Shown piece after piece: positions 1 to 10,851 of a DNA stretch of 64,000 nt. A model generated the notes under the pieces. The model made no database searches. It had not been told where the DNA came from and saw only the letters and a list, made by a program, of their open reading frames with translations. The translations under genes were made by a program, and so were the position numbers. How positions within the stretch are numbered: the first letter of the stretch is position 1; each line of letters begins with the position of its first letter. Origin of the DNA: Galeopsis tetrahit (Eukaryota; Streptophyta; Magnoliopsida; Lamiales; Lamiaceae); the NCBI GenBank assembly GCA_963675135.1, contig OY776130.1:64514867-64578866 (forward strand), read 5' to 3'.

Positions 1-523
1 TTTGAAGGTTTGTGACTTTATTTGTAAATTTTAATATATTGTAAATTTTTTAATTTTGTATCACAAGAATGAAATTTTAATTTATTGTAATTTTTTTAAA
101 TTTGCATCACAGGAATAAAATTTTAATCTATTGAAATTTTTAAACTTTTGTATCACAGCAATGAAAACTCATAAATCACATGAAATCGAACCTAGAAATC
201 ACAAGACTAAAACTAATGAAAACTCACTCTTATTGAACGGAAATCACATGAAATCGAACCCAGAAATCGCCCAAATCGCACCAAAAACTCAAAATCTGAC
301 AAAAAAATGATACCCTGCTTCAACTACCAAAATCGCTCAAATCGATATCAAAGTTTTAAGATTTTCCAAAATCGCCCAAATAAGAATAACTTTTTGTTTG
401 TTAATGTTTTAAGATTTATCAAAGTTTTGAAATATTTAGTGTTAAACAAACAAAAAAATAATCTTTTTTAATCTGCAGTACTTTTCATCTATAAACAGTG
501 TTTGAACTTTTAATTCCTAATAT
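1..523. other. AT-rich non-coding stretch with short tandem repeats
   Basis: No coding region seen. Positions about 26-165 hold three imperfect copies of a 45-48 bp unit (attttaatatattg ... tatcacaagaatgaa). If the SDR exon that follows belongs to a live gene, this would be its last intron. Confidence 0.6.
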
Positions 524-774
524 AGTTGTTGAAAAACAAAGAATACTTGGAAGAAGTATACGAGAGAACTCCAATCCGTCCGCTGGGAGAGTCAACAGAG
601 GTTTTGTCGGTGGTGGCATTCCTTTGTCTTCCGGCATCTTCCTTTATCACTGAGCAGATAATCTGTGTTGATGGTTTGATGTCTGTTAATGGCTTTTATC
701 CAAAATCTGTCGTCGCCGTGCCGTCCACTGCGGCAGCACCGCTGCTGCTCCCTCCCGTCATTTCATTTTCCTAA
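524..774 (+). pseudogene. Tropinone-reductase-like SDR, C-terminal exon only
   Basis: The frame from about 526 to the TAA at 772-774 encodes the C-terminal end of a plant short-chain dehydrogenase of the tropinone reductase-like group. Recognisable segments are ERTPIRPLGE, SVVAFLCLPASSFIT and IICVDGLMSVNGFYP. These proteins use NADPH to reduce ketones; the part here is the distal end, after the catalytic Tyr/Lys. A splice-acceptor-like ...taatatag lies at about 515-523, so it could be the last exon of a gene starting left of the window. No SDR exon is visible in 1-523. The usual DGG of the family is DGL here, and the frame continues 22 residues past the normal VNGFYP end. Either a terminal exon or a detached fragment; the changes favour a decaying copy. 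Confidence 0.6.
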
Positions 775-839
775 TTTCTTGATGTTTGATTCGTAAAGTT
801 TGCAATTTTAATATATTTGGGCGTTTCTATTAATTAATG

Positions 840-2020
840 GGCTTGTGGCCTACAAACAATTAACCCTAAATTTATGGTCTCCTTAATTTAAGATTTTTTC
901 AATAATTACCTTCAATTTATTAATTAATTTGAGGATTTCAATTTTAACAAGTATGACTAATTAAAACATTTTTCTAAATATTAGATTTTGTCAACTAATT
1001 ATAATTTGAATATTCCACGTTTAATCAATTGACATGTGGCCCACAAATAATTGAACCCTAAATTTATGATTTCCTTTATTTATTTATTTTTTTATAATCA
1101 CCTTCAATTTTGTATTCTTAATAAATTATATTAATATATTAATTAATTCAAAATTTTCATTGTAAGAGAATATATTGAACAATTAAATTTAAACCCTAAA
1201 TTTATGTTTACTTAATTTTGTAAATTTAAATGATGTTGTGATTGTCTAATTATTTTGTAAATTTCAATGTGATTTTTGAATTAATATATTAATATTATTA
1301 ATTAATTTCTGATATTTTATATATTAATATCAATTTGACTTTTGAATTAAAATTATTTACGTTACGTTGAAGGATGTGTGTAATTAATTGTCTTGTGGCC
1401 CACAAACAATTTAATTCTAAATTTATGGATTCCATAATTTAAGATTTTTTTTAATATCACCTTCATTTTTTTCTTCTTAATAAATTATATTAATATATTA
1501 ATTTAGCTCTAAATTTATGGTTTTCATAATTTAAGATTTTTTTAATGATCACCTTCCATTTTTTTCTTAATAAATTATATTAATATATTAATTCAAAATT
1601 TTCATTGTTGGACAATATAGAACAGTTGAATTTAAACCTTAAATTTATGTTTCCTTAATTTTGTAAATTCAAATTATGTTTTTATTGTCTAATTATTTTG
1701 TAAATCTCAATGTAATTTTTGAATTAATATATTAATATTATTAATTAATTTGTGGTATTTAATATGTCAATCTTAATGTGATTTTTGAATTAATATTATT
1801 TACGTGGAACTGTGTTGTAATATTTTTATTTATATTATTAAATAATTTGTGGATTTCATTTTTAGTAAGGATGACTAATTAAAATATTTTTCTAAATATA
1901 TAATTTTGTCAACTAATTATGATTTGAATGTTCCACACCTCCATGGTATAATCAATTGTTCCCTTAGCCCAGAAACAATTTAACCCTAATTTCACGGTAT
2001 AATCAATTGTAAAACCAGTT
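840..2020. repeat. Diverged AT-rich direct repeats
   Basis: A phrase like cttgtggcccacaaacaat followed by a block like ccctaaatttatg recurs near 840, 1030, 1385 and (diverged) 1950. Between copies lie shared blocks such as aattaatatattaatatt and gatttttgaattaat. This looks like an old tandem array of units a few hundred bases long. No coding capacity seen. Confidence 0.5.
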
Positions 2021-3900
2021 GTATATTTTATTAACAAATTAGTAAGCAGTTCAATAATCTAATTTAAGATCAAATTGAATTATTATTTCTCATTTTTCTG
2101 AATTTTCTAAATAAATAGATTTTAAGATCAATTTAATAAAATTTTCAAGTTTATTTATGATACACTTTTATTATGAACAAAGTCTTCTAAAAGACAATTA
2201 CTTGTGTGTGTACCAGTTACATATATGCAACTAGATCCATTTTTGTAAATGGTTGAATGTTACTCATGGGTTATGGGTTGAGTTTTCAGACAAGTCACAA
2301 TTATTTGCACCCCTTTTTTATGAGTTCACCCCCAATTTTTTAAAAATAAAATTATGGGTAAAAAAATTATATTACATTTTTATCAATTAAATTAAATCAA
2401 AAATAATTTGTCTCATTATTATTTGAACATTTACCACTACTCTTTACTACTTTAAAAATCTCCATTAAACATCTACTTATTTACATCACATGTCATTCTT
2501 TTTTACACATAAGATTCCCTCTCCAATAAAGTAAAAATATCTATAATTTTTCTAATAAAAGTCAAATTTATCAAATTTAATACTAATAAACAATTCATAG
2601 ATTAAAACTCGTGCAAACAATAAATTTTTAATTAATAATGGAAGTATGGAACAGAGGGAGTTTTTTTTTTTTTTTTACAGATCGCTATGATGTATTGATC
2701 TGATTATGAGGAGCTCTCGAGTACAATGGTTGCAATTAGGAATTTTGCAATTGAATTTGAATCTTTAATTTATTTGTTGAAAACTCAATCAATATTGTGA
2801 AGAATATGCTCAACTCAGTGGTGAACACTTTGTTATGTAGATTTTTTTTTACTACATGTTTGTTATAATTAAATACACATTGATGTTACTTCTAATATTT
2901 TAGGGTTAATTGCAAAAAAAATCACTACTTTTACGGTGTTTACCAATTACAACATATCTTTTTTTTTTTTTTTGCAATTCGATGCATGTGTTTATTTTTT
3001 CGGCAACACATGAACTTTAAAACATTTCAAAGAACATATACTTTCATACAAAAATGAATATTCTTTATTGAATATCTCATTTATAATTTATAATAAAACC
3101 AATATTTGTATTTAGACATTATTTAAAAAATATAAACATTTAAGGCATTTTAATAAATTAAATAGTATAAAATGTATGAAATTCAGATTTCTGAAACATG
3201 ATATTAAATAACATCTACATGATGAAATTTGTTACTAATGAGCTATTCAACATTAATTCTTTTTGTTCTTTTCTTTTTTATTTATTCTCTACCTATTTCT
3301 TCCAGCCCACCCCTCCTTTCCTTTCAATCAGTTTTAAAAAAATATGTAATCTTTCGAATTTTACAATGGTCATTCGTTTAAGCAAATTATGAAAAAAATC
3401 TTAAAAGTTATATGTAGATTTTTGTTCAAGATTGTTAAATATCCTATATTCTCCATTTCTCAATTCTAAATTATAATCCTGTTAAGGATATGGAAATTTA
3501 ATAAGTAATCTTCTTCTTACAAACATCTCTCATACTAACAATCTATCAATAAAAACAATTTTTATGTCTTTCTACGTATGTCTAATACAAATTCTTTCTA
3601 TTAAAACTCAAGATAAACATCTTCACACAATTCAATATATTCAAATTCAAATTCTTCCCCACAATTCATTAGCAAACAAACATTCTGCACACTTAGCGAG
3701 GCCTAGACTTTCAAGTGTACAACTTCTAGCTTCTAACTTTTATCATTAGTTGAAATAACAGAATATTGACAAAATCTTATTGTAATAATTTTTATCTCTA
3801 ATAGAATAGTTGAGTCTTCTTTTCTTTATTCACCATGTACTAATATTTCCTAATGCTAACAAGCATACAGAAATATAAAGGCCAGTATACATGTTAATCA
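2021..3900. other. Intergenic, AT-rich; nothing recognised
   Basis: No gene or complete transposon recognised. A short Stowaway-like terminus (gaacagagggag) at about 2649-2660 has no partner that I can find. Short open frames at 3198-3392 and 3564-3749 lack any family resemblance. Confidence 0.5.
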
Positions 3901-4039
3901 TTTAGGTGGTGTTTGGTTTGGGATTGATTTGGATCGGATTTGGATTGAGGTGGATTGGATTGGGATTTGGGTAATCCATGAATAGTAATTGTGTGTGTAA
4001 GTTGTGTTTGGTTAGGGCATGTTTGTTTTGGGACTCACC

Positions 4040-4533
4040 TAGACACGCGCAAAACCGAACCGCCAAACCGGCCAACCGGCCAAACCGCCGGTTACGGTTT
4101 GAAAACCGAACCGTAACCGAAAAATGGCGGTTCGGTTACGGTTCGGCATTTTGACAAACCGCAAACCGCCGGTTTGCCGGTTTTTTATTAAAAAAAAAAA
4201 TTATTATTTTTTTAATACACAATTCTTCTATTTTTAATGTATAAATTTAAGTTATATAATTTTTATTCAATTCTAGTAATGTATTTTCTAAAAAATGAGT
4301 TAAAACGAATAAAATACGAACGAAAACGGAGATAATATTTAAAAAAAAAAAAAACACAAACCGCCAAACCGGCGGTTTTCAAACCGAACCGCCGGTTTAA
4401 AAACCGTAACCGTAACCGGCGGTTCGCGGTTCGGTTACGGTTACCGAAAAACCAAAACCGTAACCGCCGGTTTCTAACCGTAACCGCCGGTTTCTAACCG
4501 AAACCGGCGGTTTGGAACCGTTGCCCATGTCTA
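4040..4533. mobile_element. hAT-type MITE rich in AACCGCCGGTTT motifs
   Basis: Termini TAGACACGCGCAA (left) and TAGACATGGGCAA (right, reverse complement) with a perfect 8-bp target duplication GACTCACC at 4032-4039 and 4534-4541, as expected for hAT elements. The two ends are dense in short palindromic words (aaccgccggtt, ggttacggtt) and could fold into a large hairpin. Third level of the nest. Confidence 0.88.
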
Positions 4534-4729
4534 GACTCACCCATCCAGACGTGGGACGTAACGTCCCCCGTCTTGTTCTAGTTCGGGATTTAACATCCGG
4601 ATTTCACCATCCAATCACATCCACCCCTAAAAATATTTATATATCCTACTGATACATCTTATCAATATATTACTTTCTTGAAAATCACACCTAACATCAT
4701 TTTCTATTTTTCTCTTACCTCATAATAAA

Positions 4730-5121
4730 TTTCAAACTCGCACTCAATCGAATAAATTAAACTCGACTCCACCGAGCCTAAAATTTCATGATTGAGCTCG
4801 AGTCTCGGTACCTATATAATATTCAAAATTAATTAATAATAAAAAATATATTTTTTTAAAATAAATTCGAGCTCGACTCGGGCTCGATTATCTGTATATA
4901 AATATAAATTATATATTAATGGAAAAATAGTAAATATTGTTCAAGCTCGATTAGGCTTGCGAGCCTTTCGAGCCGAGTATTTATGAGCTCGAACTCAAAC
5001 TCGGTAGCTACTCGAGTAGCTCGAAACTCGACTCGACTCGATTAACTTCGAGTCAATTTCGATCTTTTTCCGAGTCGAGCACGAGTAGCTCGCGAGTTGG
5101 CTCGACTCATTTACACCCCTA
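4730..5121. mobile_element. Degenerate hAT-type MITE (GCTCGAG-rich)
   Basis: The right end reads, in reverse complement, TAGGGGTGTAAATGAGTCGA, a common plant hAT-MITE terminus also seen at 24988. The body is rich in ctcgagctcg words. The left terminus is not recognisable, so the left limit is approximate and no target duplication can be confirmed. Confidence 0.5.
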
Positions 5122-5837
5122 CTTATGATTGGATGAATAAGGTTATTGAGTTGTATAATTCACACTTTTATGACCCAATTACACACTTTTATATATATAC
5201 TATTTTAGCATGAACTTGCAGACAAAAAATTCTAAATTCACACATAGATAGAATTCCAAAATTAATTACTCCTGTTTAACGTAAATTTATTTATATTTTT
5301 TTATTTGCACCCTCGTATAAGTTTAATTCATCTTATTCATCTAATAATTACTCAAATCATTCAATTATTACTATACTTCTCAAACAATTAATATAATAAT
5401 ATAACATCACTCATTTTTACATAATTGATTTGACATAAAGTTACATCCTATCCTACTCAACATCCCAAAACAAACACACACAATCACTATTCATCAGGAT
5501 TTCACCATCCAGGATTTCCCCATCCCCATCTCCCACATCCTACATAATCCCAAAACAAACATGCCCTTAATGATTGAGAAGTAGGGGTAGATGTATTTTT
5601 ATGTCACATCAAAGTATGAGAGAGAAGAAAGTAGGAGAGAGAATGAGTGGTTGAAAAGAGTGATTTGATTGTATAAAGATAGGTGTATAGGTGTATTATA
5701 GAGGTGGATTAGTATTTGGATTTGTATTTGGATTGAGATGAATTGAGAGAGATTGGATTGGGATTGGACCAATTCAAATCCGGATTGGCTAATCCCAAAC
5801 CAAACACCGCCTTAAGATCAAATTTTTAGATTATTAC

Positions 5838-6004
5838 CCGAAGATCAATTGCACAAAATGCAGCCATTGCTCCTCCCATAATTTTAACGGCCCAGTTACA
5901 AATATCTTAGTGTCTCCATATATTTCCTTTGCTTTTTGGATAACACTTAGAATCCCAGGCCTTAATGATTTGTTGTTGTAAGCCGTAAAAATACTGTGAT
6001 GAAC
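5838..6004 (-). pseudogene. Class-3 lipase exon remnant, catalytic motif broken
   Basis: Read on the minus strand from 6004, after a good acceptor (ttattctag), the frame resembles plant Lipase_3 proteins: VHHSIFTAYNNKSLRPGIL, then KAKEIYGDTKIFVTG. In the family this runs into the nucleophile elbow GHSMGGAMAAFCALDL. Here about 11 bases replace the six that would encode the elbow's His-Ser. The matching tail MGGAMAAFCAIDL therefore lies in a different frame and the catalytic serine is gone. A donor-like GGgtaata follows at 5838/5837. A single exon is visible; neighbouring lipase exons were not found. Non-functional fragment. Confidence 0.65.
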
Positions 6005-6561
6005 CTAGAATAATGAAAAAGATTAGGTTAGTGGATATAAGTATCTGCAATTTGTTTAGAGGAAAAAATAAAGCACAAAACTTAAGAGATATATAAATGT
6101 TAGAGATAAGAGACCCATAAAAAGATATAACGGTACACCAATGAATCTAGAATTTATTAAATAAACCTTACAATTGACTCTGACTGAATACACATTTTGA
6201 AAAATTGCACATAGAAAAATACTCAACAAATCTGAATTAACTGCAAATTATAAAAGAAACAGCCAGGTTTCAATACTAATTTATAATATGTACAACCAAA
6301 TTCTTAAATAAAATCAAAATCAGAGACTTGTCTCCGATCGATAGAAATGTTCATAGGGTTTGAAATCAAAGAGATAGAAACTTACTACCTTTTGTCCCTC
6401 TGCACAAATTTTGAGTTGCTGGTCTCCTCCTCTGTTAGCCGAGGGAGAACTTAGTGATAATGAGTCCGGTAACTGCAAATCCGACAAGGAATGGCCAGCA
6501 CCGATTCCAATCTTTCTTGAAAATCACCGGCCACGGATCCAATTTTCTCATTGCTTCTACT

Positions 6562-7102
6562 TAGGGGTGGAAGTAGGTCGGGCTACCCGACAGGGGCCTA
6601 CGACCTAGCCTATTTATAATATGAGCCGGGCTAAGGCTTTTTAAAAAGCCTATTTAGTTAAGTAGGCTAGGCTTAGGCTTTAAATAAGGCCTTATAAGTC
6701 TACCAGGCCGGCCTATTTAACATTATATATTATATTTATATATATTTTATAATAAGTTATTCTTAAAATTTAGTACTAACATTTATATTAAATTAAATTA
6801 AAGTAAGTTAAATTTATTTTAGTACTTTTGAAATCATTATAATATTTGTATTTAAACTCATAGTTGTAATGTATTTATTTTGGTAGTAAATTTTATTTGC
6901 AACTTTGAATATTGAACTACGATTCATATTTAATAGGCTTCTAAAAGGCTCGTAGGCCTGGCCTATTTACTTAAAAGGCCAGGCTTAGACTGCAAAAAAA
7001 GCCTATCACAGATAACAGGACAGGCTCAGGCTTAATATTTATAAACCAGGCCCAGACTTTTTCATGTAAAGCCTAGCCTAGCCCAGCCTATTTCCACCCC
7101 TA
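6562..7102. mobile_element. hAT-type MITE in the 5' leader of the ATP synthase subunit gene
   Basis: Termini TAGGGGTGGAAGTAGG (left) and TAGGGGTGGAAATAGG (right, reverse complement). The 8-bp target duplication CTTCTACT is perfect (6554-6561 and 7103-7110). The interior carries repeated aggcctattta / taggcttaggc words near both ends. The duplicated bases are leader sequence; two bases separate the left copy from the initiator codon (minus strand). Confidence 0.9.
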
Positions 7103-7542
7103 CTTCTACTCCCTCTCTCTACAAAATATCAAATCACAAATTGAGAAAATCGAATAAACAAAACAAAGTAATAACATATATTGCTTGATTAATTGACCAG
7201 AAGAATACAACCAAGAGGTATATATATACACGCGGACATATGCGTATATATGATATCCAAAGGCATATCTAATATCTATCAAATATATGGAAATTATATA
7301 ATAAAAAATATTAATAACCGCATGGGCTTTCAACGAACATAACATCTCAACAAACTCATACTTCTCAATACAAATGTTATACAAGTTAATCTTCACCACT
7401 ATATACAAACTTCATAATGGACTTCCAACTACTAACAACCAAAACTGATACTTTCGATTAAATCAAAAATAAAACAGAGGGATTGTGAGTACTCACCAAT
7501 CGTTTCAAATTCTGAAATGCACATTTTCTTCCAAGTCCCCAC

Positions 7543-7642
7543 AGCGGCATGGAGGAACGCACTACGACGGAAAAGAACGCACTGTGGCAGGGAGAAATGC
7601 ACTGTGGCGAGGAGAAACGCACTGTGGCGAGGAGAAACGCAC
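7543..7642. repeat. Five tandem 20-bp units in the leader exon
   Basis: On the minus strand the unit is GTGCGTTTCTCCTCGCCACA. Five copies lie head to tail with no gaps, two identical and three diverged. The 20-bp period is not a multiple of three, consistent with non-coding leader sequence. Confidence 0.85.
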
Positions 7643-7951
7643 TCTGAAGCAAACTAATTCATAGACTGTCTCTCGGTGGTGCGACCACAGCTACGACCGT
7701 GAAAGGAGGGATCACCTCCCCCCCCCCTCCCAAAACACCCGTGTCTCTCTGCCGCACCGCTTATCTCGAATCTGGTACTGAAAGAGAGCCCTTAACGTGG
7801 ATAGCAAAAGCCCTCATCTATTGTGATGATCCGTTACCGGTAAGACTGTCGATATGCCAGTGGAATTTCCAGGGTTTCTTCTTTGTTCCTTCATGCCCCT
7901 CGATAGAGAAATATTCTTAAAAAATGATGTTTGTTTATTTTTCAAAGTTGG

Positions 7952-8735
7952 GAAATTATTTTCAATAAACTCTTCCATTTAAAATTTTGTTTAAATAGCC
8001 TTTGACTAATATTAATGAGAAGCCCCTCTGTATTCCCTCACAAGACATCACAGAAAACTCCCTATGAATTTGAAAAAATGGGTCATTTAAATAAAAAAAA
8101 ATTAAGAAAGGATACCTTTTAAATGAGGTTTTATGTTGACCAGACCCTTTCAATAAAGATCCCAAGTGTTTTTAAAGTGGGACACGTGTTTCCTATCTTT
8201 TTATTAATGAAACACGCGTGTCCCGTCATATTAAAAAAAATTATTTCCAGTAGCCTCTTCCACTTAAAATTTTGTTTAAATAGTCTTTGACCAATACTCA
8301 CTTCGTCCAATTTTATTATGCCCACTTCTCCGGGCACGGGTTTTAATGAATATTGATTATTTTATTCATAAAGTAGATAAGTTGAGGGTATGATGGGGTA
8401 TTGTGGGTCCATTTATAAATAAATGATTGTTTATGAATAAAGTGAATGGCAAGTGGGTAAATAAGTGATGGTAGGAGGGTGGAGATAAAATAGTATGAAT
8501 AGTATTGTTTCCAAAAAGGGTATGGGCATAATAAAATTGGACAACCAAAAAAGGAAAGTGGGAACAATGAAATTGGACGGAGGGAGTATTAATGAGAAGC
8601 CCCCCTATATTCCCTCACAAGACATCGCAGAAAACCCCCTATGATTTGAAAAAATGGTCATTTAAATAAAAAATTAAGAAGAGAGACCTTTTAAATGATG
8701 TTTTATGTTGACCAGACCCTTTCAATAAAGATCCC
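7952..8735. repeat. Tandem duplication of a ~210-bp non-coding segment
   Basis: Copy 1 (7952-8163) and copy 2 (8237-8296 joined to 8587-8735) share blocks such as aaattttgtttaaatag, ccctcacaagacatc and gttgaccagaccctttcaat. Copy 2 is interrupted by a Stowaway MITE; copy 1 shows the uninterrupted site. Confidence 0.85.
8297..8586. mobile_element. Stowaway MITE (Tc1/mariner type)
   Basis: Left CTCACTTCGTCCAATTTTAT and right terminus CTCCCTCCGTCCAATTTCAT (reverse complement), flanked by TA at 8295-8296 and 8587-8588. The related copy at 7952-8163 preserves the pre-insertion site. Confidence 0.88.
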
Positions 8736-9719
8736 GCATATTAATTAGACTTTTTAAAAATATTTATAGATTTGAAAATTAGGCCATGTTTATACGCACA
8801 CACGCGATTGTTTAGGACACCCATCAATTTTTATTTTTTTTAACAAATTAATGATATGTATAATGTCAATTCTAAAATTAAAAGAATTACTGTGATAAGT
8901 ATTGTTCGCTAATTTATATAAGAATTTTTTATTTAATTTACATTATTTATATAAGATTATTTAAATATTTAATACAAATTAAATTCATTATATTTACTCT
9001 TATAATTAATTTGAAGGTTTTTTTTTATAACATTTATTATCAATTTACTAAATTATTGCCTCAAATTTGAATTTATCACAATAATAGTCATGCTAATAAT
9101 TTATATTATTAACATAAAATTAACAAAGCATTTAATCATAATATCAATGATTCGATTGAAATGTTACAATTATATTTAATGTCCCCTAATTATTATAATT
9201 ATATTAAATGTTCCTTGATTGTTTACATTTTTCAAGTTTTAAGATTTTATGTTCTATAAATATTCATAACTTGTGATTTGAAACATGGGATCTCCTACAT
9301 GTAGTCAGAGTGTCGTATGGTGTTGTATGACTACCGTAGTCAATTAAATCTGAACCATTAAAAATCAAATCTAAAGGCTAAAACCTGATGAACTGTTACC
9401 TTTTGTACTTTGTGTTGAAAATATTCATCATATGTGCCGTATGGTGTCGTATTTATAATTAATTTAATTAATTAGAATATATAATTTAAAATTTACATTT
9501 TATCCTTAATTTAATAAAAAAATTATATTTATTAATTTAATTAAAATATATAATGATAAAACTACCTATTTACCCTTATATTATTATTAAAATTAACAAC
9601 AAAAAAATAAATTAAATTAAACCAAAAAAAGTCATTTAAACATAAACCTAGAACACGAGTACGTTGATTTTCTTCTCCCCTGTGAACAAGCACTCCACTG
9701 ACGCCGCTGCCCTATTTGT
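8736..9719. other. AT-rich intergenic stretch
   Basis: No gene recognised. A segment with repeated gtagtca words at 9300-9342 partly mirrors, in inverted orientation, 10340-10385. It could be the edges of an old element, but no target duplication was found. Confidence 0.4.
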
Positions 9720-10078
9720 AGCTCGAGCACGTGAACAAGAAAATAACATTTTTTTTGTTTGCACAGTTTACTGAATATCGACCGTGCAACCAGGCACGGC
9801 TGTTGGACCGTGAAAGTGAGCACTTACAACACATTTTTTGGATTGCACTATTTACTGAGTATCGACAGTGTAACAGTGCACGACTGTTGAACCGTGAAAG
9901 TGAGTACTTCAAGTACATGTTTCGATTTACACGGGTGTCTGAGTATTGACCATGCACGGCTGTTGGACCGTGAAAGTGAGCACTTACAACACATTGTTTG
10001 GATTACACAATTTATTGAGTATCGATCGTGCAACCGTGCACGTCTGTTGGACCGTGCAAGTGAGTACTTCCAGTACAT
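9720..10078. repeat. Minisatellite, about four copies of an 83-84 bp unit
   Basis: The unit contains ctgttggaccgtgaaagtga and then gtttactgaatatcgaccgt. Start points near 9761, 9845, 9928 and 10004 give periods of 84, 83 and 76. The short step is due to loss of about seven bases in the third copy. It produces overlapping open frames on both strands that are a by-product of the repeat, not genes. Confidence 0.8.
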
Positions 10079-10554
10079 TTATTATTTAATTATTTTTTTG
10101 ATTGGTTTATTTAATTTTTATAATAATAATATTTATATAAAAGGGTATAATAGTAATTTTGGTTATATAAAAAAAGGTAGAATAGTAATTTTGATTAATA
10201 TATATATATATATATATATTAAAAATAATTTTAATAAAAGAAGGATAATATATAAATAATAAAATACAAATTAAAAAATGATTTAATTAATTTAAACCTG
10301 TATAACAGGTAGCAGGTTCATACAACGCCACGTGGCGCGTTTCGACGCGTTGACTACATAGTCACTTTGTACAATTTGACTACACTAAGAAAAACACTTG
10401 AAACTTATATAAAAAACTCTACATATACTTATTGTTCTACAAAAATCACAACTTCTGATCATTAAACGTCTTTCTACTTTTCTGGTAAGTTCTTTATTTA
10501 TTCTTTATTATATGTAGATCATTAGTTATATATGTTGATCATCTGATCTTCTAG
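10079..10554. promoter_or_regulatory. Possible promoter and first leader exon of the Helitron gene
   Basis: After an AT microsatellite (about 10199-10218) there is a TATA-like cttatataaaaaactc at about 10404-10420, then a pyrimidine/adenine-rich leader and a donor-like ttctggtaagttc at about 10480-10492. Plant Helitron genes often begin this way. No experimental signal; inference only. Confidence 0.3.
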
Positions 10555-10851
10555 CACTACTACACATTTAAGCTTGGAGAACTGCACTTGAAGATCACTT
10601 TTTTCAAACAGCTCTCCAAAATATAGCTTGGAGAGCGGTTCTATAAATAATAATAAAAAAAACATAGACAGCGGTTAAGAACCGCTATGTAATGCACCTT
10701 AGACAGCGGTTTAGAACCGCTCTCCAAGTAAACACTTGGAAAGCGGTTCATAACCGCTCTCCAAGTTGTCTAAGATTAGACATCTACTACTTGGAAAACA
10801 GCTCTCCAAGGCACTTTTTAAGGGTTGTGCAAAGCCAAATATGTATTAGTG
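10555..10851. mobile_element. Small non-autonomous CACTA (En/Spm) element
   Basis: Termini CACTACTACACATTT (left) and CACTAATACATATTT (right, reverse complement) with the 3-bp target duplication TAG at 10552-10554 and 10852-10854. Sub-terminal motifs aagcggttc / ggagagcggttc / aaccgctctcc are repeated in both orientations, as in CACTA elements. 297 bp, no transposase. It sits upstream of the Helitron coding region. Confidence 0.88.

Larger units (their letters stand above)
4015..5566. mobile_element. Second Tourist/Harbinger-type MITE nested inside the first
   Basis: Termini GGGCATGTTTGTTTTGGGA (left) and the same 19 bases in reverse complement (right), with TTA duplicated at 4012-4014 and 5567-5569. 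It lies wholly inside the 3905-5811 element. Its internal right-hand sequence resembles the MITE at 39216-39614, so that is probably the same family. Confidence 0.85.
3905..5811. mobile_element. Tourist/PIF-Harbinger-type MITE, outer element of a nest
   Basis: The termini are inverted repeats: GGTGGTGTTTGGTTTGGGAT on the left and, read in reverse complement, GGCGGTGTTTGGTTTGGGAT on the right. The 3-bp target duplication TTA (3902-3904 and 5812-5814) is characteristic of PIF/Harbinger and Tourist elements. It has no transposase. Most of its length is a second MITE of similar type (4015-5566) that has in turn been hit by hAT elements. It lies directly downstream of the lipase exon remnant on the minus strand. 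Confidence 0.85.
6385..7700 (-). pseudogene. Mitochondrial ATP synthase 6-kDa subunit gene, frameshifted and MITE-split
   Basis: From the ATG at 6551-6549 the minus strand encodes MRKLDPWPVIFKKDWNR, then WPFLVGFAVTG and TKFSLG. This matches the ~55-residue plant small subunit of mitochondrial F1Fo ATP synthase (MtATP6, 6-kDa subunit), a one-helix inner-membrane protein. A TAA at 6437-6435 stops it after 38 codons. One missing base there would restore the expected tail (LTEEETSNSKFVQRDKR) ending at TAG 6387-6385. Upstream, a leader exon ending at a good donor (ATTG|gtgagt, 7497) and an acceptor (tattttgtag, 7119) suggest a 5'-UTR intron. This is therefore not a processed copy. A 541-bp hAT MITE lies in the leader two bases before the ATG. 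Either a recent pseudogene or a live gene with one base missing in this sequence. The leader start at 7700 is approximate. Confidence 0.68.

Noticed and set aside
7106..7408. 100-codon minus-strand open frame
   Set aside because: Lies in the presumed leader intron of the ATP synthase gene; low-complexity hydrophobic translation and no homology.
9632..10259. Overlapping open frames of 60-120 codons on both strands
   Set aside because: They are read off the 83-84 bp tandem repeat; no start context or protein family.
9300..10385. Mutator-like element with terminal inverted repeats
   Set aside because: Ends are only loosely inverted and I found no 9-bp target duplication.
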